A stretch of DNA of 64,000 nucleotides from Variovorax paradoxus (lineage in GTDB: Bacteria; Pseudomonadota; Gammaproteobacteria; Burkholderiales; Burkholderiaceae_C): contig NZ_JAUSRN010000012.1 in NCBI RefSeq assembly GCF_030811855.1, positions 1 through 64,000 of the forward strand, read 5' to 3'. How positions within the stretch are numbered: the stretch's first letter is position 1; the number at the start of each line of letters is the position of its first letter. The translations under genes and the position numbers were made by a program. Shown here one piece after another: positions 58,633 to 64,000 of the stretch. Below the pieces are notes generated by a model. That model ran no database searches, was not told where the DNA came from, and worked only from the letters and a program-made list of their open reading frames with translations.

Positions 58633-60237
58633 ATGAAAACAGCTTCCTCGCCCACGCCAACGGAGACGGCTCCGGCTACGTCCATTGGCCAATGGTCCGC
58701 TGACGACGCGAGCTCTCTTGCCCGAAAAACGGATGTGCAAAAAAGCCGCGTCATCTTCGGTACCACTTTGTTCGTAGTCTTCGTGTGTGCGGCGTTGCTG
58801 GTTATGAATGCATGGCTGGTCGTTCGCGCTCGCACGGCGGAAAACGAGCAGATCGCGCGGGCGAACACCAACCTGGCGCGCGCGGTCAGCCAACAAATCG
58901 AAAGTACCGTCGCCCTGGCCGAGCACATCAGCTCGGGCCTCGTCTTCGAACTCGAGCGTTCGGACATTACGCCTGACACGCTGCAACGTCTGCAGCCGGT
59001 CCTCGTGAACCATACCTCCGAAGTTCAAGCCATCAGAGGACTCTTCATCTACGACGAGCAAGGCCGCTGGCTGGTCCATTCCGAGGCCTCTGCGGCCGGG
59101 TCACGAAACAATTCGGACCGCGAGTATTTCATTCATCACCGAATCAACCCGAGTGCGCGGACCCTGATCAGTGGCCCCATCGTGAGCCGCTCTTCCGGCG
59201 AGTGGGTGATCCCGGTGTCCCGAAGGATCAACGACCCGAACGGAAACTTCGCCGGTGTGGTGCTGGTCACGCTCAGCGTCAAGCACCTACTGGCCGTGCT
59301 GGACCGTTTCCAGATCGGCGAGCAAGGAGCGATCGCGTTGTTCCGGACCGACCAGCTCCTGGTTCGCAGGCCCTTCAGAGAAGCCGACATGAGCAGGCGC
59401 AATACGGACTCTCCGTTGCAGCAGCGTTTCCAGGCCTCGCGTTCGGGCACCGTCGAGGGAAGATCGGCGATTGACGGCGTGACCCGGATCATCAGCTTCG
59501 AGCACCTGCTGGACTATCCGCTCTTCGTGACCGTCGCCGCGGGCAAGGACGAGGCGCTGCGGGAATGGAAATCCGCATCGATTTATCAAACGACCTGGGT
59601 CGTCCTTTTGTGCTTGATCATTGGAGTGTCAGGACGTTATCTGATCCGATCGATGCGCAGACGGCTGGTGGCTGAACTCCATTTGCGAAGCGCCCGGGAC
59701 GCACTGACGGAGGCCAATGAGCGCCTGGAACATCTCGCTCAGGAAGACGGGCTGACGGGTCTGGCTAACCGCCGCTACTTCGACGCCCGCCTGGTCCTCA
59801 ACTTCCAACAGGCACTGGAAAGCCAAATGGCGCTGGCGGTCGTCATGGTCGATGTCGACGAGTTCAAGAAGTACAACGATCTGTACGGCCACCTTGAGGG
59901 CGACGAGTGCTTGCGGCGGGCCGCCCAGGCGCTGCGCTCGGCGGTGTGGCGCTCAGGCGATCTTGTAGCGCGCTATGGCGGCGAGGAAATGGTTCTGCTG
60001 TTGCCCGCGACGGACGCCGACGGGGCGCTCGAGGTCGCGCAAAGGGCACGGCTGGCAGTGGCCGATCTGCAAATTCCTCATGCAGCGACGGGCCGAGGCA
60101 TCGTCTCCGTCAGCCTTGGCGTAGCGGCCTGGGTTCCGCAGCCCGGCAGCACGCCGTTTGAACTGTTGAAAGCCGCGGACGAGGCGCTCTATCTTGCCAA
60201 AGAAGGGGGGCGGAATACGGTCAAGGTGCACGGTTGA
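58633..60237 (+). CDS. Membrane diguanylate cyclase with periplasmic dCache sensor
   Basis: 534-aa enzyme making cyclic di-GMP from GTP. A first membrane segment (42-65: IFGTTLFVVFVCAALLVMNA) leads to a periplasmic PDC/dCache domain (75-310), a second segment (about 318-340: TTWVVLLCLIIGVSGRYL), a short coiled coil and a GGDEF domain (365-534). The catalytic motif is YGGEEM, and the inhibitory I-site RxxD is present as RSGD five residues before it, so the product should feed back. LTGLANRRYFD and EALYLAKEGGRN are conserved. The ATG 58633 has a weak ribosome-binding site. Confidence 0.9.
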   Translation: MKTASSPTPTETAPATSIGQWSADDASSLARKTDVQKSRVIFGTTLFVVFVCAALLVMNAWLVVRARTAENEQIARANTNLARAVSQQIESTVALAEHISSGLVFELERSDITPDTLQRLQPVLVNHTSEVQAIRGLFIYDEQGRWLVHSEASAAGSRNNSDREYFIHHRINPSARTLISGPIVSRSSGEWVIPVSRRINDPNGNFAGVVLVTLSVKHLLAVLDRFQIGEQGAIALFRTDQLLVRRPFREADMSRRNTDSPLQQRFQASRSGTVEGRSAIDGVTRIISFEHLLDYPLFVTVAAGKDEALREWKSASIYQTTWVVLLCLIIGVSGRYLIRSMRRRLVAELHLRSARDALTEANERLEHLAQEDGLTGLANRRYFDARLVLNFQQALESQMALAVVMVDVDEFKKYNDLYGHLEGDECLRRAAQALRSAVWRSGDLVARYGGEEMVLLLPATDADGALEVAQRARLAVADLQIPHAATGRGIVSVSLGVAAWVPQPGSTPFELLKAADEALYLAKEGGRNTVKVHG

Positions 60238-60292
60238 CCAGCTTCCAAAGGCACCCGTGCGCGAGACTCGCAACCATGACGGAGCAGACGGG

Positions 60293-60314
60293 AAAAAGCC
60301 CGCGCGAAGCGGGC
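60293..60314 (-). terminator. Rho-independent terminator of the PA2169-type gene
   Basis: GCCCGC (60298-60303), loop GCGAA, GCGGGC (60309-60314). On the minus strand the stem is followed directly by five T (60297-60293). It lies 110 bp downstream of the gene ending at 60425 and has no T run on the plus strand. Confidence 0.7.
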
Positions 60315-60424
60315 CTCCTCCAAAGGAAAGCTGGCATGCTCGATTTCTTGCGAGTACTCAATGGGCAACACGGCAGCACTTTCTCGGAGCGTCCCTGCCT
60401 GTCGCGCACCCCAGGCGCAGGGGG

Positions 60425-61462
60425 TTAGGCGCGCGCTGCGCGTGCCTCGTTGCGCAGGTCACGGATCTGATCATGATTGCGCTGCGCGGCCTGCGCTTGT
60501 GACTGCACCACCTGGCGTGCATCCTGGGGCAACGGCTGGCGCAAAGCCTTGCGAAAGCGCGCGACTGCGGCGTCCTCGCCGCGCTCGCATTCCTCGAGGA
60601 TCGACAGCTCGCTGTTCGCACCCACCGCGCCCTTGAGGTGCACCCAGCCCCGGTGCAGCGCGCCCGAGGCGGTGCCACCGTCCGCAGGCTCTCCGCCATA
60701 GGAAATCACCAGTTGGGAGAGTTGCGCCGCGGACTCGCGACACTGCGCGGCACGCGTCGCGAACAGTTGCTTCAGCCGGGGAGATTCCACTTCTTCCGCG
60801 CAGGTGCGAAATCCGGCCTCGCCGTCGCGCACGTTCTCGATCACATCGTTCAGCACGTCGACCACCTCATCGTTCGATAGCGGATCGCCCTCGGGAAGCG
60901 AGGTGTCCTCGTCACGCATGTAGAGCCGGTCGGCGCGCTCCCATGCCGCATGCGAGGCAGGCCGCGCCTGCTCCCACGTGAGCGACGAGGTGCCGCGGCG
61001 TGCTTCCCACTCGCGGGCTAGCGACGGCTCGACGGCCGCGAAGGAGTCGTCCAACGCCGCACGGCGGTTCCAGCCGAGTTCATAGGCGGGCGCATAGTGC
61101 TCGTAGCTCAGGCCCGGCTCGTAGTAAGGCTCGCGCGTGTAGACGCCTTCCCAGTGGCTGTGTTCGACGGTGGGATTGATGCGCTCTGCAACGGCCTTGC
61201 CACCCATGCCGCCGGCCACGGCACCCACGAGCATGCCGGCGACCGCACCTGCCGGTCCGCCGACGGCACCGACAGCGGCGCCGGCGAGGGCACCGCCCGT
61301 GGCCCCCGCGCCCGTGCCGACGGGGTGCGAGCCCGGCTCACCGGTGATGGGGTCGAGGTTCAGGTCGTAGCGCTCGGAAGGGGTCTTGGCTTGGGTCACG
61401 GGCATTCCTTGGATGGTTTGGTGGTTGAGGTCGGGCGAGTTGTCAGCCTTGTTTGGGAGCAT
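60425..61462 (-). CDS. PA2169-type four-helix-bundle protein (DUF2383) with glycine-zipper region
   Basis: 345-aa protein. Residues 35-80 form a Gly/Ala-rich glycine-zipper-like segment (TGGALAGAAVGAVGGPAGAV, AGMLVGAVAGGMGGKAVAER). The middle (80-165) contains EHYAPAYELGWNRRAALDDS- and WEARRGTSSLTWEQARPASH-like text seen in Burkholderiales stress proteins. The C-terminal 150 residues match the DUF2383 ferritin-like helical bundle (EVVDVLNDVIENVRDGEAGF, ESAAQLSQLVISYGGEPADG). Start ATG 61462 or 61465 follows GGGGAG; ATG 61405 is an alternative. Function is unknown; relatives respond to stress. Confidence 0.82.
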   Translation of the reverse strand: MLPNKADNSPDLNHQTIQGMPVTQAKTPSERYDLNLDPITGEPGSHPVGTGAGATGGALAGAAVGAVGGPAGAVAGMLVGAVAGGMGGKAVAERINPTVEHSHWEGVYTREPYYEPGLSYEHYAPAYELGWNRRAALDDSFAAVEPSLAREWEARRGTSSLTWEQARPASHAAWERADRLYMRDEDTSLPEGDPLSNDEVVDVLNDVIENVRDGEAGFRTCAEEVESPRLKQLFATRAAQCRESAAQLSQLVISYGGEPADGGTASGALHRGWVHLKGAVGANSELSILEECERGEDAAVARFRKALRQPLPQDARQVVQSQAQAAQRNHDQIRDLRNEARAARA

Positions 61463-61777
61463 CATTCGCTCCCCGCCGTTGGCACAAGGTGGGTGGATGG
61501 CGCGGCGTGCTGTAGTCCAACCCGTTGGGGTGGCCAATGCATCATCTGGCGGATGAATTTCGCCACGCTCGTGGCCGGTGTGCACTTGGGCGGGGCGCTG
61601 CCGCTCCGCGCGACGGCTGCGTGCCCCAATACAACATGAATGCGGCACACTGCCGCTCATCCATTACCTCGATCACCTCGAGTTCCCAGCCCGAAGCGCC
61701 TATAGTGGCCACTGAGCCTCCGACGCACGAGCTGCTGGCCTGCCCCATCGCTTCGTGCACTGGCCAAGAAGGTCTTC
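61463..61777. other. Intergenic region between two divergent genes
   Basis: About 315 bases separating the PA2169-type gene and the histidine kinase, presumably with both promoters. Frames here are short shadows. No distinctive palindrome or RNA gene was found. Confidence 0.5.
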
Positions 61778-62902
61778 ATGCACCGTTTTCTTTCCAACAA
61801 CCGCCACGAACTGATTGCTCGGTGCAAAGTGAAGGTTGCACAACGCCCCTTGCGGGCGGCGACCGACAAGCAACTGGCCCATGGTGTGCCCATGTTCCTG
61901 GACCAGCTCGCGAGAACGCTCGCCGCAGAAGAAGACGACGAGATGGACGTGAGCATCGCCATTTCGGGGCCTTCTGGGGGCGATACGCTTGCCCTGTCCG
62001 AAATAGGCGTGAGCGCCACCGCCCACGGCAAGGAACTGCTCAATCTGGGCTACACCGTGGACCAGGTCGTTCATGACTACGGCGATCTCTGCCAGGCCAT
62101 CACAGACCTCGCATTCGAACGGGATGCACCATTTGCCGTGGCCGAGTTCCGTACGCTGAACCGCTGTCTGGACAACGCCATTGCGGACGCCGTCACCGAG
62201 TTCAGCGCTCAACGCGATGCGCAGATTTCGGTGCAGCAGATCGCAGGCGAAAAGCAGCGGCTGGGATTCCTGGTTCACGAACTGCGCAACTCGCTCGGAA
62301 CCGCCACCCTCGCCGTGCGGGCGCTCGAACTGGGCAACATGGCGATCAGCGGCGCAACGGGCGCGGTCCTGAAGCGAAGCCTTTCCACGCTGGGGCTGTT
62401 AATCAGCAGGGCCACGGCCGAAGTGCGGGGCGAAGGGGCCGATCAACGCCAGACTTTCTCGGTGGCCGCGTTCATTGCGGATGTCGACCTGGTGGCGCGG
62501 CTCGATCTGGCGCGCAAAGGCGCAGTCTTCGAGGTGCGGACCGTGGATCCCTCGCTGGCGATCATGGCCAACCGGGATTTGCTTCATGCGGCGCTGGCCA
62601 ACCTGCTACAGAACGCCTTCAAGTACACCCAGGAGAACGCCATGGTGACCCTGAGCGCCTACGCCTCGGGCGACCAGGTCCTCATCGATGTCGAGGACCA
62701 TTGCGGAGGATTGCCGCCAGGCGGCGCCGCAAAGATGTTCATCCCCTTCAGGCCCAACAACGACAGCCGGGCCGGTCTGGGGCTTGGGCTCTCCATCGCT
62801 CGTCAAACCATCGAAGCGGACTATGGAACGTTGACGGTCCGGGACGTGCCGGGCTCGGGCTGCGTCTTCACCATCAGCCTTCCTCTGCACTCTGTCCAGT
62901 AG
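61778..62902 (+). CDS. Soluble sensor histidine kinase with RsbRD-type N-domain
   Basis: 374-aa cytoplasmic kinase without membrane segments. Residues 1-145 are helical and resemble the RsbRD/globin-like sensor of this kinase type (FLDQLARTLAAEEDDEMDVS, GYTVDQVVHDYGDLCQAITD). The HisKA-like helix has His167 in FLVHELRNSL. The HATPase domain has the N box LLQNAFKYT, the G1 DVEDHCGGLPPG and G2 GLGLGLSIARQTIEADYG. No response regulator is adjacent. The start ATG 61778 was chosen by domain fit. Confidence 0.88.
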   Translation: MHRFLSNNRHELIARCKVKVAQRPLRAATDKQLAHGVPMFLDQLARTLAAEEDDEMDVSIAISGPSGGDTLALSEIGVSATAHGKELLNLGYTVDQVVHDYGDLCQAITDLAFERDAPFAVAEFRTLNRCLDNAIADAVTEFSAQRDAQISVQQIAGEKQRLGFLVHELRNSLGTATLAVRALELGNMAISGATGAVLKRSLSTLGLLISRATAEVRGEGADQRQTFSVAAFIADVDLVARLDLARKGAVFEVRTVDPSLAIMANRDLLHAALANLLQNAFKYTQENAMVTLSAYASGDQVLIDVEDHCGGLPPGGAAKMFIPFRPNNDSRAGLGLGLSIARQTIEADYGTLTVRDVPGSGCVFTISLPLHSVQ

Positions 62903-62949
62903 GTAGTGGGCGGGGCTGGCCCTCTCATGCAGAGCGGCCCATGGTGGAT

Positions 62950-63320
62950 CTAGAACTCAAACATCCTATCGCCTTGGCCAGCTAGTTCATCGCGTTTCGA
63001 GCATTTTCAATCTGCTGCTGGAGAGCAGCGCCGACCACCTGAAGCACCAGGCCATCCACGATGTACTGACGAGACTTCCGAACCGCGCGCTGCTGGAAGA
63101 TCGCCTCAAGCAGGCCATTTCGTATGCGGACCGATACGGGCCGTTGATGACGGTGGTGTTCATCAACCTGGACGGCTTCAAGCTAGTCAATGACAGCCTT
63201 AACCACAAGGCGGGCGACGAATTGCTGAAGGTCATGGCCGAACGCATGAGCCAGTGCCTGCGCAGCGTGGCACCGTCGTGCGGACAAGCGGCGATGAATT
63301 CGCAAACTTCTTTGTACGGC
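62950..63320 (+). pseudogene. Remnant of a GGDEF-domain gene, frameshifted before the active site
   Basis: From about 63003 the frame reads the start of a GGDEF domain: HQAIHDVLTRLPNRALLEDR, then LMTVVFINLDGFKLVNDSLN and GDELLKVMAERMSQCLRS. After about 63270 the frame is lost; the next motif, TVVRTSGDEFANFF (SGDEF at 63287-63301), lies in another frame. Neither the N-terminal sensor nor the end of the domain is present, so it is a decayed gene. TTG 63144 or ATG 63147 start the only longer open frame, which ends at 63518. Confidence 0.75.
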
Positions 63321-63387
63321 CGGCCCGGCGAGGGGGCACAGGTCGCGGCGGCCCCGCAAAGACTGCTACCATCAAGAAATAAATACA

Positions 63388-63483
63388 CTAACGGCAAACC
63401 GAGCGTACCAACCACACCTCAACGCATGCGCCATTTACCAACACTCGCCGGCAACAACGGAAAAACAAATCCGTCGCCGTTAG
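63388..63483. repeat. 8-bp inverted repeat around an A/C-rich tract before the recombinase gene
   Basis: CTAACGGC (63388-63395) and GCCGTTAG (63476-63483) flank about 80 bp unusually rich in A and C on this strand (for example ACCAACCACACC and GGAAAAACAAAT). Base composition is unlike the flanks. It ends 9 bp before the recombinase ATG, so it may be a recombinase-binding or promoter region. Confidence 0.4.
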
Positions 63484-63492
63484 CGTATTTTT

Positions 63493-64000
63493 ATGACGTC
63501 TCTTCCGCTCTTTTCTGAACCTTCGGGCGAATCCCACCAAGCCGCGTTCGACAGGTGGCTCGCGTCCCAGCAGGAAAACGGGGCCTTGCGACAGCCCTCG
63601 TCCATCGCGGTCTACCGGGACATGTGGGGCAGTTTCACCGCCTGGTGCCTCGGCCAGTCGCCCGCGGTGACGTTCGCGTCGCTGGACACCAGCGATCTGT
63701 CGGCCTTCCAGCAGGCTCGCTTTGGCATGAAAAGCGACGATCTGTCGCTGTCACCGCGTTATGCGCTGCGCCTGCTCCGGCTGATCGACCGGGTGCTGCG
63801 CCACCATGCGGCGGCCCAGGGAATCGCCGCGAACACGGCTGCATCGGAATGGATAGCCACCCAGCCCGAGGTTCGCTATGCCGATTCGGCGCGGGCGGAT
63901 CCCCTGCCGGAATTTCTCTCGGTCTCCGAAGCCAGGCACCTCATCACCTTTCTCTCGAGCGCAAGGCCCCGGCCCGGCGACAGGCATGGACAAGCCGCGC
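63493..64000 (+). CDS. Tyrosine-type site-specific recombinase, 3'-truncated by the window edge
   Basis: The frame is open from ATG 63493 (MTSLPLFSEPSGESHQAAFD) to base 64000, giving 169 codons. It has the N-terminal SAM-like core-binding domain of phage-integrase proteins: FDRWLASQQENGALRQPSSI, AVYRDMWGSFTAWCLGQSPA, then SPRYALRLLRLIDRVLRHHA and the linker LSVSEARHLITFLSSARP that leads to the catalytic domain. The catalytic Arg-His-Arg-Tyr residues lie outside the window. It may belong to a mobile island that begins here or to an XerC/D-type system. Confidence 0.8.
   Translation, partial: MTSLPLFSEPSGESHQAAFDRWLASQQENGALRQPSSIAVYRDMWGSFTAWCLGQSPAVTFASLDTSDLSAFQQARFGMKSDDLSLSPRYALRLLRLIDRVLRHHAAAQGIAANTAASEWIATQPEVRYADSARADPLPEFLSVSEARHLITFLSSARPRPGDRHGQAA

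Noticed and set aside
63388..63483. An integron attC or attI site
   Set aside because: The inverted repeat resembles GTTAR/RYYAAC weakly, but there is no cassette array, and the recombinase N-terminus is not IntI-like.
1..64000. CRISPR arrays, tRNA or rRNA genes, prophage structural genes
   Set aside because: No regularly spaced repeats, cloverleaf-like sequence, rRNA signature or capsid/tail proteins were recognised on either strand.

Overview
The window looks like the chromosome of a Comamonadaceae member of the Burkholderiales, most likely Variovorax-like. GC content is high throughout. There are several LysR regulators, two Bug-type periplasmic binding proteins, a betaproteobacterial NAD-linked formate dehydrogenase operon (fdsGBACD), and many short catabolic operons. 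No rRNA, tRNA or CRISPR array was seen. The genus assignment is inferred from gene content only.

Layout. 0-1.3 kb: 3' part of an ISNCY-like transposase and the inverted-repeat end of its element. 1.3-3.0 kb: two winged-helix regulators with degenerate receiver domains. 3.5-4.3 kb: a lipoprotein and an exported or membrane protein of unknown role. 4.7-6.9 kb: LysR regulator, methyltransferase, DUF1330 protein. 7.0-9.9 kb: nitric-oxide detoxification (hmp and divergent norR). 9.9-17.2 kb: formate oxidation (ModE-like regulator, fdsG-fdsB-fdsA-fdhD-fdsD). 17.2-20.7 kb: TPR/dual-HTH regulator, beta-propeller protein, DUF899 thioredoxin-like protein, membrane protein. 20.8-24.9 kb: pectate lyase, then a TetR-acuI-SDR operon with a near-identical operator in two places. 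25.1-26.8 kb: hipBA with three operators at an exact 26-bp period. 26.9-31.1 kb: solute-binding lipoprotein, signal peptidase I, two GNATs, DnaJ-like protein.

31.3-36.7 kb: D-tartrate dehydratase (tarD) with a LysR and a Bug receptor, then an alpha/beta hydrolase, a LysR and an NTF2-like protein. 36.7-39.2 kb: a bufferin (copper-binding RiPP) operon bufA-bufB-bufC-DoxX behind an ECF-sigma-type promoter. 39.3-41.6 kb: sulfide/persulfide module (blh, bigR, two YeeE/YedE proteins, the second frameshifted). 41.6-43.8 kb: an Ala-rich exported helical protein, a Crp/Fnr regulator, and an orphan carbamoyltransferase N-domain protein behind an FNR box. 43.9-44.6 kb: a scar in which a MaoC-like dehydratase fragment is fused to a porin fragment.

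44.6-50.4 kb: LysR, class III aminotransferase, Bug receptor and an N,N-dimethylformamidase large-subunit homologue. 50.4-58.3 kb: LysR, DSD1-type PLP enzyme, RidA, double GNAT, two FAD amine/amino-acid oxidases and a family-5 solute-binding protein, probably a D-amino acid or opine/amine catabolic cluster. 58.6-63.3 kb: diguanylate cyclase, PA2169-type protein, a histidine kinase and a broken GGDEF gene. 63.5 kb to the end: the start of a tyrosine recombinase running off the window. Mobile-element genes therefore lie at both edges.
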